Source: Elusimicrobiota bacterium
GTDB taxonomy: Bacteria; Elusimicrobiota; Elusimicrobia; UBA1565; UBA9628
Length of the DNA: 33,132 bases
NCBI GenBank assembly: GCA_016212825.1
Contig: JACRDS010000109.1
Coordinates: 1 to 33,132, forward strand
Direction of reading: 5' to 3'
Shown: positions 1 to 8,720 of the stretch, in pieces
Layout: the number at the start of each line of letters is the position of its first letter
Numbering within the stretch: the stretch's first letter is position 1
The notes under the pieces: generated by a model
Database searches by the model: none
What the model saw: the letters and a program-made list of their open reading frames with translations, nothing else
What the model was told of the DNA's origin: nothing
Position numbers and translations under genes: made by a program

Positions 1-1
1 C

Positions 2-130
2 GTGCAGCGGATGCGGTTGGAGTTGGAGGAACTCGTCCTGCCTGAACGACGCTCAGAACGATCTTACCCGCGGCTCGTGAAGATCAAGATGAGCAACTAC
101 GGCCGCAAGACGGAGCATGCCCTTAACTAA
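2..130 (+). pseudogene. C-terminal end of a transposase-like protein (partial, cut by window edge)
   Basis: Frame 2 reads VQRMRLELEELVLPERRSERSYPRLVKIKMSNYGRKTEHALN*; the 'R-S-Y/F-P-R-x-V-K-x-K-M-S-N-Y' tail resembles the C-terminus of IS4-type DDE transposases (recalled family pattern). Only the 3' end is visible, so intact versus remnant cannot be decided. Confidence 0.5.
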
Positions 131-142
131 CCGGCATTGGCG

Positions 143-790
143 CTAGGCCGCCAGCTGAGGCGCGAAGGCCTCCGCCGCGCGGCGCGCCGCCGCCTTGGCC
201 GACTCCAGGGCCCGGTTGCGGAGCTTCTCGCCTCCGGCGTCCATGGGCTGGGCCAGGACGAAGGTGATGTCCTTGATGCCCACGAAGCCGAAGATGGTGC
301 GCAGGTAGGGCTCCTGGTGGTCGAAGGACGCCATAGGCGTCCCGGGCGGATAGGCTCCCCCTCGGCTGGCCACCACGACCATCTTGCGTCCCGCGGCCAG
401 GCCCTCGACGCCCTTGGCCGTGTAGCGGAACAGGTACTTGGGCTGCACTATGAGGTCTATGTAGTGCTTGAGCGTGTAGGGGATGTTGAAGTTCCACATG
501 GGCGTGCTGAGCAGGTAGCCCTCCGCGGCCAAGAAGCGCCCGATGTGGCGCTCGATCGGCGCCCAGGCCTCGCGGAGCCGGTCCGTGAGCTGGCCGCCGC
601 TGAGCAGGACATACTTGCCCGAAATCATGGGGATGCTCAAGGGCGGCAGAGGCTCCGTGGCGACGTTGAGCTCGTCGACCTCGCAGGCCGGGTTATGGGC
701 GCGGAAGGCCTCCAGGAACGCGGCCGAGACGGCCGAAGTCCGAGATTCGTCGCCCCGGGGTGAAGCGATGATGTGCAGCAACCTCTTCAT
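143..790 (-). CDS. azoR: FMN-dependent NADH-azoreductase / NAD(P)H dehydrogenase (quinone) flavodoxin-like fold
   Basis: 215 aa; MKRLLHIIASPRGDESRTSAVSAAFLEAF...STPMWNFNIPYTLKHYIDLI...VVVASRGGAYPPGTPMASFDHQEPYLRTIFGFVGI matches AzoR motifs. SD-like AGGAGG upstream of ATG at 790. Confidence 0.92.
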   Translation of the reverse strand: MKRLLHIIASPRGDESRTSAVSAAFLEAFRAHNPACEVDELNVATEPLPPLSIPMISGKYVLLSGGQLTDRLREAWAPIERHIGRFLAAEGYLLSTPMWNFNIPYTLKHYIDLIVQPKYLFRYTAKGVEGLAAGRKMVVVASRGGAYPPGTPMASFDHQEPYLRTIFGFVGIKDITFVLAQPMDAGGEKLRNRALESAKAAARRAAEAFAPQLAA

Positions 791-925
791 GAGAGCCTCC
801 TCAGAGAGCGGCCCGCAAATAAAGTTTAGCCCGGCCGAATCAACAAATGGTCAACGATGCCGCGGGGCGACCAACGAAAGATAATGGGGCCGGGTCAAAG
901 GCAGGTCAAAAGAACCCGCGTCGCG

Positions 926-1885
926 TCAGCGCGTCTTGGCGCGGTCCTCGGTGAGGGCCGCGCCCACGTCCCAGAGGCGGATGGTGTCGTCGTCGCCGGC
1001 CGAAATCGCGCTCCGACCATCCGGCGAGAAGGCCACGGCGCGGACCCGGTCGGTGTGCCCGGTCCAGACCTTGATCTCGCGGCCCGTGGCGACCTCCCAG
1101 AGGCGCACCGTGTAATCGTAGCTCCCGGAGAGCGCCAAGGAGCCGTCGGGAGAGAAGTCCGCCCAGGCCACGGCCTTGCGGTGGCCCTTCCAGACCGCGG
1201 TGAGGACCCCCGTCCGCGCCTCGTAGAGCCGGAGGTTGCCGTCCATGCCAGCAGTGAGGGCCCGGCTCCCGTCCGGAGAGATGTCCACGTCCAGGACGAT
1301 GCCGGTCGGGCCGGCCAGGACCACGCGGGTCTTGCCCGTGGCCAGGTCGATGATCTCGCAGTCGGACCCCCCCACCAGGGCCCGGGTCCCGTCCGGAGAG
1401 AAGGCCACCGCCTGCACGTAGTTGAAATTCCCGCGCCAATCCGCGGCTTCCCGGCCCGTGGCCACGTCCCAGACCCGGAAATGCCGGTCGCTGCCGCCGG
1501 TGATGAGCTTGGCGCCGCCCGGATAGAACTCGGCGCTGTAGACGAACACCCCGCGTCCGGGCCAGTTCAGCGCCGGCTCGCCCGTGGAGATGTTCCAGGA
1601 GCGGATGGCCGCCTGGTCGCTGGCGGAGAGGACCGTGCGGCCGTCCGCGGAGAAGGCCACGGCCGCGACCGGAGCCTCATGGCCCGAAAAGAGGGCGAGT
1701 TCCTTCCCGGTCGCCGCGTCCCAGAGGCGCACCGTCTTGTCCCGGCCCCCGGAGAGGACCTTCGTCCCGGCCTGGGAGAATGCCACGCTGACCACGTCGT
1801 CCGTATGCCCGTGCCAGACCGGGGGGGCCTTGGGAGCGCCGCAAAGAGAGGCGGCGAGGAAGGCGGCGACCGTCCAGACGCTCAT
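926..1885 (-). CDS. WD40 repeat (seven-bladed propeller) protein with apparent N-terminal signal peptide
   Basis: 319 aa; seven repeats of the type 'H..xVxxVAFSPDGxxxLSGSxDxTVRLWDxATG'; hydrophobic N-terminus MSVWTVAAFLAASLCGA. Confidence 0.9.
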   Translation of the reverse strand: MSVWTVAAFLAASLCGAPKAPPVWHGHTDDVVSVAFSQAGTKVLSGGRDKTVRLWDAATGKELALFSGHEAPVAAVAFSADGRTVLSASDQAAIRSWNISTGEPALNWPGRGVFVYSAEFYPGGAKLITGGSDRHFRVWDVATGREAADWRGNFNYVQAVAFSPDGTRALVGGSDCEIIDLATGKTRVVLAGPTGIVLDVDISPDGSRALTAGMDGNLRLYEARTGVLTAVWKGHRKAVAWADFSPDGSLALSGSYDYTVRLWEVATGREIKVWTGHTDRVRAVAFSPDGRSAISAGDDDTIRLWDVGAALTEDRAKTR

Positions 1886-1942
1886 GTCCTGATTATATCA
1901 CGGAAGGGCTCCGGAGCAAATTGATATAATCCCCTTCCCGCG
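1886..1942. promoter_or_regulatory. Divergent promoter pair with extended -10 elements (TGATATAAT on each strand)
   Basis: + strand TATAAT at 1925-1930 preceded by TGA; - strand TATAAT (plus-strand attata 1892-1897) preceded by TGA. ATGs at 1943 (+) and 1885 (-). Confidence 0.6.
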
Positions 1943-3058
1943 ATGATAGAACCCCTTCAAGTCGTGCTCGGCCCGGCCTGGGGAACCCCGCTCGTCGCGT
2001 CGGTCCCCGCGGTCCTGCGCGCGGCCCAGCGCGCCGCCGAGGAACTCTCCCCCCAGGGCATCGTCATTTCCGGAGCCGACGGGGATTTCGCCCGGCTCTG
2101 GGGCCGGCAGATCGCCGGCCTGGGCGCCCAGCGCGTGGAGTGCTCGCCGGAGGGCGGCGCCGCCGCCCGGCTCGCGCCGGGGACCGCGGTCCTGACGCTC
2201 TCGGCGCAGGGACTGCCGCGGGCCGGCGCGCTGGCCAGCTTCCTGAGCCGGGCCCAGGCCACCGGAGGACCGGCGCGCTGGCTGCGCGGCGGGGAGACCC
2301 TCGCCACCTACGAACCCAGCCCCGGCGCCGCAGGCCCGCGCGCGGCCCGGGACCTCGAAGCCGCGCCGGAGGAGTGGCTGGCATTCGTGGAGCCCGGGGC
2401 CGCGGCGCGCGCCGAAGCCGAGCTCTACGCGGGGCTGATCAAGGACACCGACGGGTTCATCGCGCGCTTCGACCGGCGCATCTCCATCCGAATCTCCCGC
2501 CTGCTGCTGCGCACGCCCGCCACGCCCAACGACATCACCACGGCCAGCCTCCTGCTGGGGCTGGCCGGCGCCAGCCTGCTCGCCTTCGGCTCCCATCCCG
2601 TCCAGGTCCTGGGCGCCGGACTGCTCTGGTTCTGCTGCATCCTCGACGGCTGCGACGGCGAGGTCGCCCGACTCAAGCTGCTCTGCAGCGAGTCCGGCGC
2701 GCGCTACGACCTGCAGGCGGACCATATCGCGCACCTGGCCGTCTTCATCGCCGTCCCTCTGGCGGTGCGCACGGCCGACCCCGGGGCTCGGGTCCTGTTG
2801 CCGGGGGTCCTGCTGGTCTCCGGACTGGCCGCGTCCATGTTCTCGGTCTGGTGGCTCATCCTGCGCCGATCCGGAGAAGGACCCGGCCCGCTCGGGCTTT
2901 TCGTGGAGCGCGTGGCCAGCCGCGACTACGTCTACCTCATCCTCGTCCTCACGGTCCTGGGAAAGCTCCACTGGTTCCTGTGGGCGGCCGCCTTCGGCAT
3001 CCACATCTTCAATCTCGTCCTCTGGACGCTGGCCCTGCGCCGTCCCCGAAGGGCGTAA
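1943..3058 (+). CDS. CDP-alcohol phosphatidyltransferase family membrane protein with N-terminal extension
   Basis: 371 aa; exact catalytic signature DG-EV-AR-x8-G-ARY-D-LQA-D (DGEVARLKLLCSESGARYDLQAD) plus several TM helices. Confidence 0.88.
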   Translation: MIEPLQVVLGPAWGTPLVASVPAVLRAAQRAAEELSPQGIVISGADGDFARLWGRQIAGLGAQRVECSPEGGAAARLAPGTAVLTLSAQGLPRAGALASFLSRAQATGGPARWLRGGETLATYEPSPGAAGPRAARDLEAAPEEWLAFVEPGAAARAEAELYAGLIKDTDGFIARFDRRISIRISRLLLRTPATPNDITTASLLLGLAGASLLAFGSHPVQVLGAGLLWFCCILDGCDGEVARLKLLCSESGARYDLQADHIAHLAVFIAVPLAVRTADPGARVLLPGVLLVSGLAASMFSVWWLILRRSGEGPGPLGLFVERVASRDYVYLILVLTVLGKLHWFLWAAAFGIHIFNLVLWTLALRRPRRA

Positions 3059-3073
3059 CGCCCGCCGGACGTC

Positions 3074-3102
3074 TTGCCATTGTAACATCAGCCCTGTACA
3101 AT
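3074..3102 (+). promoter_or_regulatory. Putative sigma70 promoter TTGCCA-N17-TACAAT
   Basis: TTGCCA 3074-3079, 17-nt spacer, TACAAT 3097-3102, immediately before the GTG start at 3111. Confidence 0.5.
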
Positions 3103-3110
3103 CTTTCCCG

Positions 3111-4424
3111 GTGAGGTTCTATTGGTTCGACGGCAAGGCGCCGCAGGGCCCCCTTGAGACAGCGGAGCTGTTGGCCCAGCCCGGGTTCAACGCGGAGACA
3201 GTGGTCTGCCCGGTCGGGGCCGAGCGTCCCGACGACTGGAAGCCGGCGGTGAACTACGAGCCGCTGCGCGACGCGCTCTTCAAGCCCAAGCCCGTCCTCA
3301 TCTCCCCTCCACCGCCGGTCGGCTCGCCCTGCTCCGCCTGCCGCAGCCGGAACCCCGAGGACGCCGTCTTCTGCAGCCATTGCGGCCAAAACCTCAAGGA
3401 AGCGGCGGCGGGAATGAAGCCGCCGCCCGCAGAGGCGCTCCCGCCCGGCCCGGCCATACTGAAGCCGCCCGAAGTCTCGGCCGGACCCCGGCGCGGATCG
3501 CCCCAGGGGACGATGGGCCGTCTGGCGCAGCAGCCGACTCAGTTCAAGGTCCCCCCCATGGCCAAGCCGCCGGAAGCCCGGCCTCCGGCGCCGGCTCCCA
3601 GCCGGCCCGCAGCCGCCGCCCCCGCCTTGAAGGACCGCCCCTTCCTCCTGGCTGCCGGCGCCTTCTCCGCCGCTTTCATCGTGCTGGTCGGGTTCTTCTT
3701 CTGGCGCCGAGCCGCGCCTTCCAAGGTCCCGGCCGTCGTCCCGGATCTCGCTCCCCCGGCAGCCGCCAAGCTGGGGACGCAGGAAGGGACGCCCGCGGCG
3801 GCCGCGGCCCAGCCGATCATGACGCCTCCGGCGGCGCCCAAAGCCGCCCCCGCGCCCGCCGCGGCCAAGCCTCGGTCCCCGGCCCGCAAGCCGCGCCAGC
3901 CCCAGGAGGCGCCCGCTCCTCCGGCCGAGAAGGCCCCGGAGCCCAGCGATGCTGAACTCGGGAAGCTCCTCCGGGACAAGGCCGAACCGGCTCAGCCAGC
4001 CGCCGGGAAGGCCGCCGAGGAGTACGTCCTGCCCGGCATACCGAAGAAGGTCCGCAAGGTCTCCGACGCACAGCCGCCCGCCCCTGAGCCCGCCGGACCG
4101 GACAGCGTCCTGGTCGAGCGGGCCAAGGAGCAGTTCAACTTCTGCCACCAGCTCATGCGCGCGGGGAACTTCGGGGATTTCTTCGACACCTGCCTCTGCG
4201 CGGACGCGCGCAACGCGGTCCCCTACAAGGGCCGCAAGCGGGTCTTCATCGAGAAGTCCTCCCAGGACCCGGCCAGCGAGATCGGTTCCACGGCCGAGAT
4301 CAGCGCCGTGAACGTATCGGGAGAGACCGCGGAGATCACCGCGCGATGGGCCAAGGCCGAAGGGAACGTCGAAGGCGTCGAGAAATGGGCCGTCGAGGAC
4401 GGGCTCTGGTGCCGCAGGAAGTAG
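3111..4424 (+). CDS. GYF-like domain / zinc-ribbon / single-TM protein with Pro-Ala-rich linkers
   Basis: 437 aa (GTG start); N-term FYWFDGKAPQGPLETAELLAQPGFNAETVVCP resembles GYF_2-type domains; zinc ribbon CSACRSRNPEDAVFCSHCG; TM PFLLAAGAFSAAFIVLVGFFFW; Pro/Ala-rich linkers. Confidence 0.65.
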   Translation: MRFYWFDGKAPQGPLETAELLAQPGFNAETVVCPVGAERPDDWKPAVNYEPLRDALFKPKPVLISPPPPVGSPCSACRSRNPEDAVFCSHCGQNLKEAAAGMKPPPAEALPPGPAILKPPEVSAGPRRGSPQGTMGRLAQQPTQFKVPPMAKPPEARPPAPAPSRPAAAAPALKDRPFLLAAGAFSAAFIVLVGFFFWRRAAPSKVPAVVPDLAPPAAAKLGTQEGTPAAAAAQPIMTPPAAPKAAPAPAAAKPRSPARKPRQPQEAPAPPAEKAPEPSDAELGKLLRDKAEPAQPAAGKAAEEYVLPGIPKKVRKVSDAQPPAPEPAGPDSVLVERAKEQFNFCHQLMRAGNFGDFFDTCLCADARNAVPYKGRKRVFIEKSSQDPASEIGSTAEISAVNVSGETAEITARWAKAEGNVEGVEKWAVEDGLWCRRK

Positions 4425-4438
4425 CCCCCGATAGGAAA

Positions 4439-4465
4439 GCCAAATCCCCTATTCGGGGATTTGGC
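4439..4465. terminator. Perfect 11-bp hairpin between convergent genes, probably a bidirectional terminator
   Basis: GCCAAATCCCC-TATTC-GGGGATTTGGC, followed by further shorter inverted repeats up to ~4525; located between the convergent CDSs 3111-4424(+) and 4531-5283(-). Confidence 0.6.
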
Positions 4466-4530
4466 TCAATCCGGCGGCATCGCCGCCCGGAGTCTCACTT
4501 AGGGAACCCGCAGGATCCCTCAATCTCAGT

Positions 4531-5283
4531 TTAACCCCGGTTCCGGCTTTTGTCAAGGGCTGCTCCCGAAGAGAGCAGCCTTGCGACGGTCTCGTCGGAA
4601 GGCGTCACCATCCCGGCGCCGAGGTCCACGGCGAAACCGTAGAGCGGTTCAGATTCCGGAAGACCTCGCGGAGTGAAGGACACGTCGCAGCGCAGGTCCT
4701 CATCGCATTCGATGTCCCAGGGAGATGGTCCCAGCGCCTCCTCCTGGGAGCCGATGAGGTCGAACATGTTCTGGTCCGTGCCGGGCAGCCGGTATTCGTA
4801 GACCAGTCCCAGGGCCTCGCTCTCCGGCCCCGCGGCCACGGCCGGCTCGGGCGGTAAGACAGGCGCTTCCTGGGCCGCGACGGATGGGAGGGACTCCTTC
4901 GCATGGCTGGTCCAGCCGTAGCCGATGCCGCCGGCGACGATCAGGACGTAAGGCAGGCACTGCAGGAGACCCTTCCCCGGCTCGCGGTCCGGGACGGACT
5001 GGGGCGCGGGCGGCGGGACCGTCGCGGCGGCGGAGGCCGCGGCGACGCCCACTCCGAGATCCTGGAGGCGGCGGGACATGTCCTCCAGCCTGGCCCGGAG
5101 GGCCGCGGCCTGGGCCTGAAGCTCGAGCGCGCCGCGGCAGACCTCGCGGACGCTGCGGTCCTGCGCCTGGAGCCGCTGGCGGCATCCCTCGACGCGGCCG
5201 CACAGGTCCTGCATGCGCTGCTGCAGACGGCTCGGCGCCGCGGTCCATTCCGGCGACAGGACGACCTGGGCTGGGCTTTCCAT
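4531..5283 (-). CDS. Hypothetical coiled-coil, single-TM protein
   Basis: 250 aa; N-terminal Gln/Arg/Leu-rich coiled coil, TM segment LLQCLPYVLIVAGGIGYGW, C-terminal soluble region; consistent coding between neighbours. Confidence 0.6.
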   Translation of the reverse strand: MESPAQVVLSPEWTAAPSRLQQRMQDLCGRVEGCRQRLQAQDRSVREVCRGALELQAQAAALRARLEDMSRRLQDLGVGVAAASAAATVPPPAPQSVPDREPGKGLLQCLPYVLIVAGGIGYGWTSHAKESLPSVAAQEAPVLPPEPAVAAGPESEALGLVYEYRLPGTDQNMFDLIGSQEEALGPSPWDIECDEDLRCDVSFTPRGLPESEPLYGFAVDLGAGMVTPSDETVARLLSSGAALDKSRNRG

Positions 5284-5345
5284 GGCCTGCGGCCCAGTAT
5301 AACCGCAGGCCGTTAAAGAATTATGGCGGCGCCGTTACGCGCTCT

Positions 5346-6230
5346 TTACAGCCGCTTGAGGGCCGCGATGCGCGAAGGCAGCGGCGGATGCGTGGAGAGC
5401 AGGGCGAAGAAGCCGCCGGAGCCTCCGGAGATCTTGAGCGTGGCCAGGGACTGGTGCTCCTTCTCCACGGCCTGGCGGTTGTCCCAGAGCCGCTCCAGGG
5501 CCGCGATCATCTTCTCCCTGCCGGCCAGGCGCGCGCTGCCCGCGTCGGCCGCGTATTCGCGCCGCCGGGAGAAGAAGGCCACGACCACCATGCCGAGTAT
5601 GCTCAGCATGATGTCCAGGGCGATGACCACCAGCATGTTGACCATGCGCCGGTTCTCTTCCTTGACCTGCAGGCTGACGAAGAAGCCGATGACCCGGGCC
5701 AGGAACATGACGAAGGCGTTGACGATGCCCTGGATGAGGGTCATGGTCACCATGTCGCCGTTGGCGACGTGCGAGATCTCGTGGGCCAGGACGCCCTCGA
5801 GCTCGCCGCGGTCCATGGCGGAGAGGATGCCGGTGGACACCGCGACCAGGGCGCGGCTCCTGGTGGGGCCGGTGGCGAAGGCGTTGACCTCGGGGCTCTC
5901 GTAGATGCCGACCTCGGGCATGGCGGGCAGGCCGGCGGCCTGCGCCAGGCGGTGGACCATCGCGACCAGCTCGGCGGCGTCGCCGCGGGCCTCGGTCGGC
6001 GCGATGACCCGGACCCCCATCATCCACTTGGCCATGACCCGGGAGAGGGCCAGGGAGATGAAGGCCCCGCCCATGCCCCAGACCAGGCAGAACATCATCA
6101 GGGCCCGATAGTCGATGCCGTAATGGGTCAGGTAGGGCCGCACGCCCAGGATGTTGAGCGTGATGGACAGCGTCGCCAGGATGAGGACGTTGACGGCCAC
6201 GAACAGGAATATCCGTTTCGCCCAAGCCAT
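5346..6230 (-). CDS. htpX: Protease HtpX homolog (M48 membrane metalloprotease)
   Basis: 294 aa; AWAKRIFLFVAVNVLI..., zinc motif HEISH (VLAHEISHVANGDMVTMTLIQG), FSRRREYAADAGSARLAG. Confidence 0.96.
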   Translation of the reverse strand: MAWAKRIFLFVAVNVLILATLSITLNILGVRPYLTHYGIDYRALMMFCLVWGMGGAFISLALSRVMAKWMMGVRVIAPTEARGDAAELVAMVHRLAQAAGLPAMPEVGIYESPEVNAFATGPTRSRALVAVSTGILSAMDRGELEGVLAHEISHVANGDMVTMTLIQGIVNAFVMFLARVIGFFVSLQVKEENRRMVNMLVVIALDIMLSILGMVVVAFFSRRREYAADAGSARLAGREKMIAALERLWDNRQAVEKEHQSLATLKISGGSGGFFALLSTHPPLPSRIAALKRL

Positions 6231-6287
6231 GATGGATGCGCCTCCTAGTATCGCGTCTACTGTGATTTTATCAAATCCGCCGCGGGG

Positions 6288-8666
6288 TCAGGCGATACCG
6301 CAGGCGCGGTCGAACTCCGAGCTGAAGAGCGCGGCGTTGGAGTAGCGCCTGGTGGGATCGGGCTCGAGGGCCTGCGCGAAGAAGGCGTCGAGCCCCGAAG
6401 GCAGGGCCGGGCCGCGCAGGGTGATGGCTTCGTAGCGCCTCTGCAGCTTGGCATCAAGGAAATCAGGCCCCTCGAAGGGCCGCGAGCCGCAGAGCAGCTC
6501 GTAGGTCATCACGCCCAGGGCGTAGAGGTCCGAGGCCTTGGACACGCTGCCCAAGCCCTGCTCCGGAGCCATGTACGGCGGCGTGCCGGCCGCGGCCGTC
6601 TGGGTCAGGATCGTGGCGGCTTTGGCCTGGTGCGCCACCCCGAAGTCCATGACCTTGGCCGAGCCGTCCCCCGAGATCATGACGTTGGAGGGCTTGAGGT
6701 CGCGGTGGATGATGTCGCGGCCGTGCGCCGCGCCCAGGGCCGAGGAGATCTGCGTGACCAGCCGCCGCACCGCGGGCACGGGCAGGGACTTGTTCAGGGA
6801 CAGGACCTTGTCGAGGGACTTGCCGTCCACGTACTCGAAGACCAGGAAGGGCTCGTCCTCCATGACCACGGTGTAGATCTCGGCCACGTTGGGGTGCTTG
6901 AGCTGGGCCACCAGGCGCGCCTCGCGCAGGAAGCGCTCGATGTCCTCGGCCGAGCCCAGGGCCTCGCGCTGCAGCCGCTTGATGGCCACGCGCCTCTGCA
7001 GGGTCTGGTCCAAGCCCTCGTAGACCACGCCCATGCCGCCGCGGCCGAGCTCGCGCACGATGCGATAGGTCCCCCCCAGCACGGAGTCGGGGGCGAGGTC
7101 CGCGGGCGCGGCCTCGGCGGCCCGCACGGGCGTCCTCCAGCGCTGGGTCAGCTCGCGGCCGCGCTGGGTCCCGAGCATGCCCAGCAGGACCAGGAGCAGG
7201 GACAGGGCGATGGCCCCGCCCCGCACGAGCCGGCGGTCCAGCTGCGGCGCCTTCCGGCGCGGGACCGCGGAGAGGCCGAGCTTGTCGCGCAGGGGCGCGG
7301 CCAGGGGCTCCAGCGACGGGTCCAGCCGCACCGCGGTCTCCAGGTCGCGCGCCGCGGTCTCGGACTGGCCCAGCCGCTCCTCGGCCATGGCCCGGTAGAG
7401 GAAGCCCAGGCCGTTGCGGGGGTCGAGCTCGATGGCCCGGCTGGCGTCGGCCAGGGCCTCCCGCAGTTGTCCGGTCTCGATGTGGGCATAGGCGCGGGCG
7501 CGCAGGGCACGGGCCGATATCGCCTCCACGGGCTTGAGGGCTAGGGCGGTCCCGGCGTCGCTGATGGCGGCAGGGAAGCTCCTCAGGGCGTTGTCCACCT
7601 CGGCGCGAACGGTCCAGGCCAGGGCGTCCTTGGGGTCGTCGTCCACGGCCTGGGAGAGCACGAGCAGGGCCCCGGTGTAATCTCCGAGCTCGCGCCTGGA
7701 CACCCCTTTCTGCACCAAGGGGGCGTAGGTGACGGGGACGGGGCCGCGGCCGCCCTGCGCCGCATTGGCCTGGTCCGCGACCTGCTGGGGGGTCAGCCGG
7801 CCCTGGGAGTCATAGGCGCCGGGCGCGGCGGCCTGGGCCGCGCGGCCGGCGGGGCCCCGGATCTCGGCCCGGCCCGGATCGCCGGGCAGTCCCTCCTCCA
7901 TGGCCTGTCCGCGCAGGAAGCCGTCGGTGATCCGCCTGACCTTGTCCGTGATGCCCGAGGCGCGCTGGACGTCCGGGCTCGTGCCGACGAGCATCTTGGC
8001 GGCCTTATTGTCAGGGTCCTGCTTCAGGAGCTGTCGAGCCACGGCCGCGGCTTCCTCGGTGCGGCCCTGCTGGTAGAGCGACCGGGCCAGGCCCTCCTGT
8101 GCCGCGACGTTCGTCCGGTCGGACTCCCACACGCGCCGGAAGTTGCGCTCCGCATCCTGGGGCTGCCCGGCCTGAAGGAAATCCCGGCCGGCCCGCAATG
8201 AAAGGGGCCAGCTCGAGGGGCCGGAGGTCTGCAGGGCCTCGCGCTCTCCTGACTGCGCGGCGCCAAAGAACAGCTTCGCATCAGCGACACTCTGGACGCC
8301 GAGCGCACTGGACTCGAATAGCTTTGCGGCGATCCCCGCCGCTCCGCCTCGCTGGTCCAATTGGATTGTATTGACGAGTTCATGCGACACGGCCCCGGAC
8401 AGCTTCTTGTTCTCGTCATCGGACTTATGCTTGACGACGTTCTTGCTCACACCGTTCCCGTCCCCGTCGAGCTCGTCGGAGGTCCGGTCTGTGGCGGTCG
8501 TCCACCCGTCCTGTTCCTTGGAATGTTCCCGAGACTCGTTCACCGTCTCGATCACGAGCGTCCCGGCAGCCCGCTCGACCCCGCCAGTCTCTCCAGGGCC
8601 GCCACCGCCGGCAGCAGAAACAGGCAGGAAACCGACACACAAGACGACGAGCGGGAGCCGCCGCAT
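6288..8666 (-). CDS. Signal peptide - TPR - TM - Ser/Thr protein kinase (C-terminal kinase domain)
   Basis: 792 aa; kinase motifs LGRGGMGVVYEG, VAIKRL, HRDLKPSNVMI, DFGVAHQ, APEQ; TM GGAIALSLLLVLLGMLG; TPR-like repeats upstream; N-term MRRLPLVVLCVGFLPVSAAG. Confidence 0.92.
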   Translation of the reverse strand: MRRLPLVVLCVGFLPVSAAGGGGPGETGGVERAAGTLVIETVNESREHSKEQDGWTTATDRTSDELDGDGNGVSKNVVKHKSDDENKKLSGAVSHELVNTIQLDQRGGAAGIAAKLFESSALGVQSVADAKLFFGAAQSGEREALQTSGPSSWPLSLRAGRDFLQAGQPQDAERNFRRVWESDRTNVAAQEGLARSLYQQGRTEEAAAVARQLLKQDPDNKAAKMLVGTSPDVQRASGITDKVRRITDGFLRGQAMEEGLPGDPGRAEIRGPAGRAAQAAAPGAYDSQGRLTPQQVADQANAAQGGRGPVPVTYAPLVQKGVSRRELGDYTGALLVLSQAVDDDPKDALAWTVRAEVDNALRSFPAAISDAGTALALKPVEAISARALRARAYAHIETGQLREALADASRAIELDPRNGLGFLYRAMAEERLGQSETAARDLETAVRLDPSLEPLAAPLRDKLGLSAVPRRKAPQLDRRLVRGGAIALSLLLVLLGMLGTQRGRELTQRWRTPVRAAEAAPADLAPDSVLGGTYRIVRELGRGGMGVVYEGLDQTLQRRVAIKRLQREALGSAEDIERFLREARLVAQLKHPNVAEIYTVVMEDEPFLVFEYVDGKSLDKVLSLNKSLPVPAVRRLVTQISSALGAAHGRDIIHRDLKPSNVMISGDGSAKVMDFGVAHQAKAATILTQTAAAGTPPYMAPEQGLGSVSKASDLYALGVMTYELLCGSRPFEGPDFLDAKLQRRYEAITLRGPALPSGLDAFFAQALEPDPTRRYSNAALFSSEFDRACGIA

Positions 8667-8720
8667 GATTAATTAGAAGTGTAGCGGAGGAAGCAGGTCT
8701 TGTCAATGAGCGCTCGGCGC

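Noticed and set aside
1898-3088. 396-aa minus-strand ORF
   Set aside because: Antisense to the CDP-alcohol phosphatidyltransferase, whose catalytic motif is intact on the plus strand.
4439-4525. Riboswitch (e.g., c-di-GMP or fluoride class)
   Set aside because: Hairpins lie downstream of convergent genes and I could not match any known aptamer core; kept only as a structured terminator-like region.
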